Of a stretch of DNA of 64,000 nt, positions 25,884-36,435 are shown one piece after another. Position numbers and translations under genes: made by a program. The first letter of the stretch is position 1; every line of letters starts with the position of its first letter. Below the pieces are notes generated by a model. The model saw only the letters and a program-made list of their open reading frames with translations, was not told the origin of the DNA and did not search any database. The stretch is from Membranipora membranacea (Eukaryota > Bryozoa > Gymnolaemata > Cheilostomatida > Membraniporidae), in contig OU612067.1 of NCBI GenBank assembly GCA_914767715.1, positions 30,790,162 through 30,854,161 on the forward strand, in the 5' to 3' direction.

Positions 25884-26692
25884 TTAATCATGTTTGTAAA
25901 GATTACATGTTTGAGCATGTTTACTTAACCAGCTGTAGCCGTTGTGACATTCAGCTTGTACAACACTTGGAATTAAACTAGTATCAGTTATCTCCCCCTC
26001 TAAAACCTCAAACTCATTAGCCACTGCCGTCAATGTGATGTCATCATTCACTGAAAGAAGATTCTCAACTTCTCTACCCGCCTCTGATGTAGAAGGAACA
26101 GGAAGTAGAAAACATCTGTCACTATTGTTCACATCATTCTTGTAACATATTCCATATCAAGTGACGTTGACGTTGTGTCAATTTATTTGTTTATTAAACA
26201 CCGCATCGGAAGACCAAGATCCAACAACTACTTGGGCGCATGAACCTCTTTCTTCTAGTCAACGAGGCTCATAGTACACCATATTAGAAAGATTAGTCAT
26301 GTTTTGTGTCAGTACACATCGCATCTGGCCAAGGATGGACAAAAGATAAAAATCTCCATGCAGTACACTTACTTTAATGACTAAATATTTTTCCTGAATT
26401 GAGAATTTGCTTTTCACTCAACTTTCAATGTTGAATATTTCAGGGCTACATACGGTTTTCGCACATAAATTTATATACTATTATTAATTCATCAATGACT
26501 TTGCTGTATTCATAATTTCTTGACCATGAATTGCTACTTAGTTTGGACACAGCTTGATACCTGCCACTGTTTTAGTCAGTATTGACAAGCATGTCAAGAC
26601 TGGCTGGCATCTCGCAACCTCACATTCTCAAACAATACACACACACCTATAGACTAGAACTCACCAACCTGACTTGACTTGATGTTGCGCAT
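25884..26692 (-). pseudogene. BRICHOS-like gene fragment, copy 1
   Basis: A short first exon at 26669-26692 (MRNIKSSQ) is paralogous to that of copy 2. The last exon, 25884 to about 26160, encodes YKNDVNNSDRCFLLPVPSTS, a stretch with EFEVLEGEITDTSLIPSVV, then ECHNGYSWLSK and a stop. This fits the second half of a BRICHOS domain: a Cys after the D..NN segment and a second Cys followed by W-L. No transmembrane exon is found between them. The acceptor that is CATAGGG in copy 2 reads GATATGG here, so the AG is lost. I judge it a non-functional partial duplicate. The exon is unbroken where copy 2 carries a SINE, so it shows the ancestral structure. Confidence 0.5.
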
Positions 26693-27440
26693 AAGATATC
26701 ATATGTTTTGTATTTGAAAACGTTCCATCAAAGAGTTGGTTCCGACAGCCAACAACACTTCCTGTGCACCCACTGTAGCTGGGGGGTAGTTGTGCGCTTG
26801 ACACTCGGGTGCAGAAATTTGTACGGTATATATTATTCAGAAAACATGCTGAAATTCCATTATTAGTCCATAAAGTAATAGGATAGTAAATCTCAAAACT
26901 TACGATTTCAATGAAATGCTTCTTCTCTGTACTGACGTTTGTGGTGATGTGGAAATGTATCTGAAATGGTGTGTTCATTGTAATAAACATTTCCATTGGC
27001 AAATCTCACAATTTTACTTTCCTCTTGGCCATAAATCTCAGTGATGGCTTCTGTGTATTTTACTATCACACTATTCTGCGAAAAAGCCAATGATAACATA
27101 ATAAAACACAAACCACACTCTTCTGCTGTGTCTCTACTTCTGTGTGAAAATTCCTCTGGTGGTTCATGTTTCAACACCTGACATGAGTACAGAAATAATG
27201 ATGTTCCAACTGAGAAAACAAATTGGATCTTGTGCTGGTGAGAGGACCACAAACCTACATAATAGGCAATAATAATTACAAGTATATTACTACAATTTAG
27301 GTAAATGCTTGTAGCTAGACTGTAAAGCAGTCACACACCATCATGAAGCTTGGGTTCTTTAAAATTATGAAGATGGTACAGAGCCTGGCCTAAAACCCAA
27401 TGACAAATTCTGCAAATTATTTGATGCAGTCAATGCAAAA
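25884..27440. repeat. Local segmental duplication, unit 1
   Basis: This stretch is paralogous, in the same order, to about 28629-31330. The BRICHOS exon, the first exon, the sequence near 26920-27050 (pairing with 30540-30690) and the flank near 27260-27440 all match diverged counterparts. A third fragment of the upstream part repeats at 30940-31090. Confidence 0.6.
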
Positions 27441-27724
27441 AAAACGAATCCATTTTGATTGATTATCCGCTGCGATGATAATGATATAACACCAAGTTGT
27501 CGGTGCTGGCGCATGAATACACTATGACACACCAGCTGTGAAGATACAGGGTCTCTTGACCGGTGTGATTAATTTTTTAATCACGGCCAACATGCTGTCT
27601 TGGGGGCTGCGAGCTGGTATTGGGCGGTACTGAGAATTGTGAAGCTGTATTGACTGATTGCGAGGGGGCTGTTACGCAATCCTTAGGACTTGAGAAGCTT
27701 TGATTAAAATTGAAATTAAAATAT

Positions 27725-27956
27725 GATGTCTTATCACACGCCACATCCCAGCATGGGCGCCGACATTAGTTGTCTTAGTGGGGAGGCCGCAATATCGGCG
27801 CCAGGGTGCTCTATGTTTGCAGGCAGGTCCGAGCACACCTGGGGGTCAACCAAACCCCAGTAGTTAATGGACTACAGTGGGATTTGAGCCCATGGGCTTC
27901 AACATTTGCATTTCTAAAGGTATGGCGCTCTGACCAACTGAGCCACCTCCCACGCC
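27725..27956 (-). mobile_element. tRNA-derived SINE, copy 1
   Basis: On the minus strand it starts GGGAGGTGGCTCAGTTGG (box A), has a GGGCTCAAATCCC box B, then a conserved core with GACCCCCAGGTGTGCTC and GACCTGCCTGCAAAC. The same head and core occur in opposite orientation at 28793. Confidence 0.75.
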
Positions 27957-28628
27957 CAAGCTGGTTCATCTGAGAGAGAAACAGACATTTGCAGCTGGAG
28001 TTCCAGTGGGTTCATAGAGATTAACTTCACAACACTCTTTCTGCTGCAAGGTATCCACTTATAAATTTCCATCAAAGAACATAAGATTAGTATGTGTCAT
28101 GAAGTTTGCCCCTTGGTTCTTTTGTAACTGCACCCTTTCCGCCGCTTGCTTTCTTATTTTTTCTCCGGACTCAACCATTGCATGAACCAGAATGTTACAA
28201 ACTCTCATACAACTGTTGTTTAAGATGACATTGCAGACTCCTAAAATTTACCTCCTCAAAAAAAACTTTTCTGGTCACTGACTGACTGGCGCATCAGGTT
28301 TTTGTTTTTCTCAAAGATATTTCTCAGGGCGACACACAATGCAGTTAATCTCAGCAAAATATAACAGATTGGTGTAACACATTCAATTTATCCAATATTT
28401 GCTCAGTGGTGAAAGGTAGAGTGGTAGAGCTTGCAGAGCTTGCAGAGCTACTTGCTAACAAATGAGATCATGAATAATAGCTTTCTGTCTGTAATCTGGC
28501 CCTCCAGAAACAGCATTTTGTGCAGCGGCAAACTTTAAATGCATAAATATTCAAACTGATTCATGGGCCTAGATCTTAAATTTGGAAAACAATTGATCCT
28601 AAATTAGCCTCGTACAATTTACGTTATT

Positions 28629-30415
28629 TCACCTCCTTGCTAACATAATAATATCATGAATATCATGAACCTTGATTTTAAAGTAGGGAGGCTGTCCTTG
28701 ATTACATGTGTGAGTGTATTTAGTTAACCATCTGTATCCACTGTGACATTCATCTCGTACAACACTTGGTATGAAACTAGTGTCAGTTATCAGTAGGAGG
28801 TGGCTCAGTGGTTTGAGCGCCGGTCCTTCAGCATGAAAGTGTTGAAGGACGTGGGTTCGAATCCCACTGAAGTCCACTGACTTCTGGGAGTTGTTGGACC
28901 CCCAGGTGTGCTCCGACCTGCCTACAAACTGAGAGCCAATTGGCGCAGTCATTGCAGCCTCGCTAACTACACACTATTTCGCCGCCACGATGTGGTGAGT
29001 GACTTACCATTGGGATTTTAACCAACATTTTAACCAACATCTCTCCCTCAATAACTTCAAACTCCTCAGAGGCTGATGTTAAGGTGATGTTGTAGTTCAT
29101 TGCAAGAAAATTCTCAACTTCTCTCCCCGCCTCTGATGTAGAAGGAACAGAAAGTAGGACACACTGTCCGCCATTGTTTACATCCTTCATGAAATATATG
29201 CCCTATGAAAATGAATGTGATACATTATTAAATATTCTCACCAGAAAAGTGAATTCCATATACATCTGTTACTTTAACTCGAGTTTACAAAGGCTGACAA
29301 ACTTCTCGGATCTTAACCGTATCGGAAGTAATATGTCATGTATTTCATCGGTACGCACCTCATTGCACACCTGATATTATATATTATTGGCTAAATGTGA
29401 ACTGTCAATGAAATCTTCTTACAGTAAATTTTGTTCATCAAAAAGATTACCCTCAAAACCTTGAGTTTTGTTTCTCATTCATTTTCCATCAATTAATACA
29501 TTAGGGCTACAGTTATATAGCTTAATGGTGAATGTTATATATTTTTTCCATAGCTTATTTGCTTCTTGACCCCGTTTGCTAAAATTTAGAATGCTCTGTA
29601 TTACCATCAATATGTATGTAAAATAATTATTCCCTTATTGAAGTCATTAGCTCCAAATGAACCATCTTGTTCTTTGAAAACGACAACATTTTCCTCTTTG
29701 AAAAAAATGAAATCTCCTCTGATTTCTTTTCCTGAAAATTGATTTAAGTAGTGAATCAATACCCAATCTCAGCTCATATAATACCAAAGTGATGCAATAC
29801 CAAGTAACAGGTATTTTCATTATTATCAATTATCCTCCAATTTACTAGAATTCGGAGTTGCAGCCCCTTTGGAACGAATGGAACAACAGCGGAACAGGCA
29901 AGTTGGATCCAACTTGATCTAGCGTAAACATAGGCATAGTTTTGGCTCCAAAACTGAGGTGGTTTGGGACATTAAACACTCAAAACCATTGACATAATGA
30001 TGCCTTTATGTATTCCTGTGATCCTCATTGGGGAAAAATATTGATGATTTGAAAGGATTATTTTTGATAACATACCCTATCTGTATCGAATTGAAGAGTT
30101 CCATGTCTCACAAACTCTGGTGTGGTGGTCTTCAGGTGGCCACACAGATAAGTATATAACTGCTGACACTGTTATAGTCAGCAGCAGAGCTACCACCAGA
30201 GTAGTGACCACCAGTATACGAGAGGACGGGCCACTGCTGCTACCAATCTTCTTAGTCTCAATATCCTGAAAACATTCAAAAGGAACAACATGTATAACAA
30301 TGGTTCTAAAATGCTTTGAAAACTAAACAATATGGAATAATATACTCACCCATGGTCCTGAAATTAACAGGAATATCAGAACCTGCATGACTTGACTTGA
30401 CTGAATACTGCCCAT
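28629..30415 (-). pseudogene. BRICHOS-like type II membrane protein gene, copy 2, disrupted
   Basis: Phase-compatible exons: 30383-30415 (MGSIQSSQVMQ), 30076-30265 (transmembrane, RILVVTTLVVALLLTITVSA), 29634-29731 (FKEEN...DFNK), 29008-29202 (GIYFMKDVNNGGQCVLL) and a last exon ending at 28629 with DECHSGYRWLTK. A short cytoplasmic N-terminus, one transmembrane helix, linker, then a domain with conserved Asp and two Cys and a C...YRWL ending fits BRICHOS proteins, whose domain assists folding of the C-terminal peptide during secretion. Damage: an in-frame TAG at the end of the transmembrane exon, a GG in place of the GT donor after DFNK, and a SINE inside the last exon. It is probably a pseudogene. 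The family call rests on pattern, not on a search. Confidence 0.5.
28793..28995 (+). mobile_element. tRNA-derived SINE, copy 2, inserted in a BRICHOS-like exon
   Basis: It starts GGAGGTGGCTCAGTGG (box A) with GGGTTCGAATCCC (box B), then the core GACCCCCAGGTGTGCTCC and GACCTGCCTACAAAC shared with the copy at 27725. The paralogous exon at 26000 lacks it, so the insertion came after the duplication, between the codons for EGE and ITDTS. Confidence 0.8.
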
Positions 30416-31330
30416 CACATGTTGTTTGTTTTGTATTTGAAACCATCAGGGAGTTGTTTCCATAACTTGCCATGTACCTATTACATTCACAGAGACAATG
30501 TTAAAATGCTATGAGAAGAAATGAAATAATATAACTTGCCATTTAGATAGAACTCTTCTTCTCAGTATCGTTGTTTGTTGTGATGTGGAACTGTATCTCA
30601 AATGTTGGGTTTTTATACTAACTATTTGGTTGGAAAAAGCTCACAATATTACTTCCATCTTGGCCATAAATAATGTGATGGCTCATTGTCTTTTCTATCA
30701 TCATAATATTTGGCAAAAAGTCAATGGTAGACAATAATTCAAGAACAACTGTCTTCTTTGGTGTGAATGACCTGCCACAAACTTCTTTGTAAAAATGTTT
30801 CTGTGGTGGTGCACATTTCAATGCACGAGTAAAGAAGTCGCGACGTTCCAAACATAAAAATATCTCAGCTCTTGTGCTGGGAATTGGACCATGAACTTAC
30901 ATAATAACCCAAAAAACTTTGGCGCATATTAACTTTCGCTAACTTGTTTGTAAAAATACATCTGTGGTGGTGCACTTTCAATGCACGGGTACAGAAGCCA
31001 TGATGGTCCAACAGTATAATACCTTAGGTCTTGTGCTTGGATTTGGTAACAAGCATACATAATATATAACACACATACATAATGACAAGTTATATAATTT
31101 ATAACATTAATTAAATACATGCTTGTAGCTTGGGTTCAGCGCAGTCACCATCGTCCCATTTCAGTCCCATGATGTTATTGAGATATGTACAGAGCTGTGA
31201 GTGTATTAAAGTACACAAAAGGGGATTAGATGGGGTACAAATACTTTCTCAGGACTTGAGTTATAACCTGTGTCTGTCTGTGCAAATATATTTTTTTGCA
31301 GTCGATTGATGTTGCACACCAAAAACCACT

Positions 31331-32339
31331 CACACAAACTATTGCTTAGGAGAGGTTGAAAAAGATCCATTCAAGTTAAAACTAGTTTATAAATACTTTT
31401 GCTGCCGTTGGTGTTTGACAGCTTTTTTCAGTCAAAATTTAGATATATTTGAAGGGTACAATTTGTAAGTTGCTTTATGTTGGTAATCCTCACACCCAAA
31501 CACTGAGTACTTAATAACCCACAGTTGCTGCATTCAAGGTTGAAACCAACAACTTATGAGCTGAAGAACAGGCACGCAACCTGTGATTTCTGTGATATTA
31601 CCAATTTAAAAAAAAAATAACTCTGTTCTGTCGCTAGACAGAACGCAGTGAGAACTGTACACTAGCATTAATAGTTTCAGTGGTATTGTCTTATGAGTAA
31701 TTTTGCATCGGTTATTTCTCATGTGATTAATTTTTCAGGTGTGGCATGTGAATACTACATCAAACTATTATAAAAGTGAAACATGCCCTAATTTCAATAA
31801 CAAATTATCAATATGCCATGAAATTGCAGAATACCAAAAGCAGCCTTTTCAAAAGCTGTTGTATCAATAGCTTTCAAGTATCACCACTGCCTGATTGAAT
31901 AGTGATGATGATTTTAGGTATACATGTATTTCCTTACTCTCTTTATAAGATACATCACGAGAACTGAGTGTACAGATAGATCAGGCTGATCTGCTTGGTA
32001 GATTGGTCCTTCAGTTAATTTCCGATGTCAAATCTTGCTGGAAAGCTGAAGTAATGAATTAAATGCCTTGTGCAAAGCGTGAGGGAAAATGGCAGACTAA
32101 TATGAGGGAAGATAACAACCCTAAATACCTGTCACATCTGCTACAATAAATCATATTAATGATAGATGAATGTCACTTGAAGGGAAAAACCATTGCTATA
32201 ACAAAGTGTCTTTTGTTTGGTCTCAGAGGGCAGAATTCCAATCAGTTTTGAGCATCAAACTATCAGCATGTAATAGGCCTAGGCTGCGCACACTTCTGCC
32301 TCTGAAAACACTTTGCTACTCTGTTGTGATATAAATGAT
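31331..32339. other. Intergenic sequence
   Basis: No coding or RNA signal that I can support. Confidence 0.45.
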
Positions 32340-33288
32340 CCACAAAACTTCAGTTTTGTGTTTACGATAAATGCATGTGTATATAGAAACCCATATCCAG
32401 TGCCTCATATCACTAACGGCTAAATCTCAGTCCTGTGTTCTACCACATATGTGAAGTTAAATCAAATGAGGGTATGCTAATTATGTTTTTTGTCTGATAT
32501 GTGCCATGAAAGCTTGAAATCAATTAAAAACGTGAAAACAGCTTAGTTTACCCCTATATTTCCAATATAGATCAATGAAAATCTGTAAGCTTCAACGGGT
32601 CGGCATGGCAAGTGGCTAGTATGCTCGATCAAAGTGCAAGTGGCCAAAGTTAAAATCCCGGTTGAGACCAAAAAAGAAGCAAGGAGCTGGATAGGTATAA
32701 CCCATCATTTTTGTATATAAATATACCACAATTATAACATGCTCGTTGCGCAATCCCGGTGAAGAAAGATTCTTTTTAAATAATCATCTCTTTTACTATT
32801 TGATGGTTTAACTTGTTTTGTCTTGGTACCTATTTAGTACTACTTACACCCACCACATCATTGAATTTAAACACCTGGATTATTTCACACTGAGCTATGC
32901 TAAGTTCAGCTGCCCAGCGTGGCTGAGCGGTTGGAGTGTTTGATCTCAGCGCAAGAGGCCCAAGTTCTAATTCGGGTGAGGTTAGATTAAAAAAGCAAGG
33001 AGGTAGCATGGGAAGGACCCCTAAATTTTATATTGTATATAAATAAATACACCACACTTATAACATGTTTGTTGCGCTAAATTCTATGTCTGTATTCACT
33101 GGAAATAATGCTGGGGGGAGTTCTGCCACATAATAGGAAAATGATACTCTGTCTGTCTACCTCATAGGTGGCATGGAAACGTCAGGCATTTTAATTTGCA
33201 CATAGAATAATGACATCGCCAATCGGCCATCCATCATGAACTCAATTGAAAACCTGAGTGTATATAATCCACACCCCTAGTTTTGTGG
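32340..33288 (+). mobile_element. Composite inverted-repeat element, full copy B, with tRNA-like segments
   Basis: Starts CCACAAAACT and ends AGTTTTGTGG, a 10-base perfect terminal inverted repeat; the first 20 bases themselves form a small hairpin. Inside are tRNA-like segments: near 32605 (GGCAAGTGGCTAG, then AAGTTAAAATCCCGG), a half segment near 32750 (AATCCCGGTGAAG), and near 32918 (GTGGCTGAGCGGTTGG, then AAGTTCTAATTCGGG). The last resembles the D-arm of Ser/Leu tRNAs. The distal 200 bases include GGGAGTTCTGCCACATAATA and ATGACATCGCCAATCGGCC, conserved with copy C. There is no transposase, so it is a non-autonomous DNA-type element. Confidence 0.75.
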
Positions 33289-36200
33289 CATTTATGATCG
33301 TGGCGTTTATGTTATGATATTTATGGCAAGGAGATACCACATAAGCATTTGGAATACTTATGCCTCAAAACTAAAATTCAACAGAGGGGAACCTGTAAAG
33401 AATCCTTCAAATAGGGTGTTCTGTATAAATCATAGTCTCTGAAATATAGTTTTGATAAGTTCCGGTCCAAAACTCTGGCCCCCTCACCACCTGAGGAAGA
33501 GTGAGACTGGATGAAGTGATGGGTGGAAGAGGATAAAGCAGAAGATGTGTCAGCGATTGGTTGGAGAGTATGCCACGTCTGAAGGTAATTCTTATAGTTT
33601 CATGATCATGAGGAAATTTAGCACATTGGATTTGTAGTAAACAATATGTTGGGCAAGCAGCTTCTCAGCCCATATCCAATTTTGAAATTTCTCCTCCCTA
33701 GCTAATTTAGTGGCTTAATGTTGTTGAAAGAGTTATCTCCTGCTGATAGATAAGAGCACAACTCCTTATATAAATCCCGTACTACAATTGGGTTGATAAT
33801 TCGAGGTTGATGTATTCACTGCATCAGTTGGATTCTTGATTGAAAACCGTAGTAGCTTGACTGATCTCGAGTCCCTTTCATGTTTATTTGGTATGATAAA
33901 TTAAATAGAGCACGCCTTTAATTCAGACAACTGTTTAGTTTTAACCATAGTTGCATTGTGGTCACCATGGTTATATAAGCTTTTCAATATGCCAACTTAG
34001 CAATACCAAAACTAAAATTGTCAAAATCAAACTAGTAAAATTTATGTAATGGAAGATCCAATGTATTAGCTCCCAAATATTTAAAACTTCTACTGCATAT
34101 AATTATTGAAGGGTTTATCACAGAAGAAACTGTACCACCTGTACGTGTAGGTATGTACCTTGATTATCTCTAGGGGGTGATTTCAAAATAAAAAGCTGGC
34201 CAGCCTGCTATAAAAAAATTGTTCATAAAAATGCTGATGTCTAAAACTGTTAATAATTGCATAAAAAAACATTTAGTTTACATAGAGTACAAAAATACAA
34301 AAAAAACGATAGAGAATAAATTAAAAGAGTCATTCAAAATAGTTTGGTCTGCGATAAAGATTGCATTTATAAAAAATGCACATCCACCAATTCAGCGGGC
34401 CCTATAATAAATGACAACTCCTAACCGAACCCTGGGTAGTGACAGTGAAGGCCGCAAAAAAATCTGAAAATGTTTCTTGCATTCTTGCAGCTGGTTGTTA
34501 ATATGGGCGAGGGCTAGTGATCTTTGGGATCGGAGTTTGATTCTTACGGCGGCAGTCATTGTTGATTTGGTAATGACAACCATTGGTACCAGATTGTTCC
34601 TATGGAAGCTCACAAGACCAGGTTTTACCAGTTCCTAGGACGGATCTAATTCACCTTTAGGTAACATGCCATAAAAATGGAATCATACTGGTTGTCCCAC
34701 AGTGTGATGGGTATGAGGTCATTTCCAGCTTTTGTGAAGCAATTGTGAGAGGAAGTATCATATTAATAATCAAATTGGTATATTGAACCACATCCCAACG
34801 GTTGATCGTGAAATGCCACCAGCATGTCATATCTTTCTTCGAGTCTTGTGGTGAAGGGATGACAAAAATTACCGCGTATTGAAGCATGTATGATCGAACT
34901 GATTTCGGCAATATAAATCTAGCATTAGACCAGACGGAATTTCGTTTGTAGCCGCCCTGAGGCTGTCATCACACTGAAGTTTGTAAACCTGATTAACTTA
35001 TTGAAAGGACAATTGGCCTGATTGTCTTGCCAGAACTGATGAGATTGATATGATGGCTTCAGCTCGAACTCACATGTTCTGGTTCATTGTTCATAGAAGG
35101 TAGATTCTCATCCTCATCGACTACAATTTAGCATCAAATCTATGAAAGATTTGTCCCCTTTGGGTGTAGGGAGCATAACTCACATTCTGCATTAAAAAAC
35201 CAGTTGCATGCTGTGTAGTTTGATGTAAGTGTAGCAGAATGTATGCACAGTCAACAGCGTATAAATATTTGATTATCATATAGAAATGAACTAGCCAATC
35301 AGCTGTCAGCTATCTTGCCTTACATATTGTAGCATTCAGTGTTAATACAACAATACAAAACTAACCCCGTTCTGAAAGGAACATAACGCTAGTTCCAGAA
35401 AAATCAAAGGTTTGGGTGTATTGTTACCAACCCGAGTCATTTGTTTGTGGTGCGAGATAGATTAGGTCTATGTATAAGGCCTAAAGACAGTCTAACAACG
35501 TGTCAAGACCGCCTCACGTTGTCTTAGAATGCCCGGAGACAGCCGCACAACAGCCTTCACGCACCTGTTCCTAGTGACTAGTAAAAGTGTCCGTTCAGAA
35601 TTGAGAAGCAAATTCTAATGTGCAGAGGTAAAACCTATGTCGGTCATGTGTTCAGTTTCAAAGCATTACATCTCTATTTATCATTGATCTTCCAATTTGA
35701 TTGGGATACACTTTTTCTCTATTTATATGATAGGCGGTAGGACTGCCAATTAGCTAATAAAGTGGTAACTCTGGTATCCAGATTGACTTTTCAAGAATTC
35801 CACAACAAACCCATAGATTTTGTTCTGTAACTCTTATACTGATTAGGTTTGTGAATTAGACCCAATATGATTTTAGGGCCCATCCCGGTTGGCTCACATC
35901 AATTTACAGTGATACACTCCTGATAAATACTAAAATTTGTGAATAGAGGACACATCATTTATTAATCATTGGATTTTATTTTATGTAACATTTCAAAAAG
36001 ACCATGATAAATATTTAATTTTACATACAACTGAAACTTATACAAATGATATGTTGTGATTGTAGAACGATTTGCTTTGTTCATCTCTCATGCCCTACGG
36101 TAACATCTTAGTACAGAGATAGCAGGTTCCTGTTATGAGAGTTTCACCAGAATTCCTAGCTTGATTTGTTTTGTGTATGGTTTCCAGCATGTTCTAATCT

Positions 36201-36435
36201 ACAACATATAACATACTTTTATACAATTATGCGTTACTGTAGCTCTGGTTAACTTTGTACAGGGTTAGAGAATTCGTTTTTTCCGTTTCAAATTCAGTAA
36301 GACCAGGAAAAAGATCCTGTTATGGAGAGCATTGCCCTTTTTTATGATTGGGGAAGGAACATATCTCATCATACTGGTCAAATCAAATTAATCAGCAAAT
36401 ATAATTTAAATTCTTACTGTTGGTTACACTTACAA
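33289..36435. other. Intergenic sequence downstream of the TRIM gene
   Basis: No exon with convincing splice sites is seen. Open frames at 34219-34407, 34392-34613 and 34657-34911 look fortuitous. Confidence 0.45.

Larger units (their letters stand above)
28629..31330. repeat. Local segmental duplication, unit 2
   Basis: Counterpart of 25884-27440, lengthened by the SINE and by the extra transmembrane-exon region. A tandem partial repeat inside it (30780-30900 and 30940-31060) shares CTGTGGTGGTGCAC and TTTCAATGCACG, so the unit duplicated again locally. Confidence 0.6.

Noticed and set aside
26661-27252. Overlapping 113- and 114-codon minus frames in the duplicated region
   Set aside because: The paralogous copy at 30540-30900 does not keep the frame, so they are probably non-coding.
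32918-32990. Possible functional tRNA-Ser/Leu gene inside the composite element
   Set aside because: The D-arm is good but acceptor and T-stems do not pair and the B box is degraded, so it is only tRNA-like.
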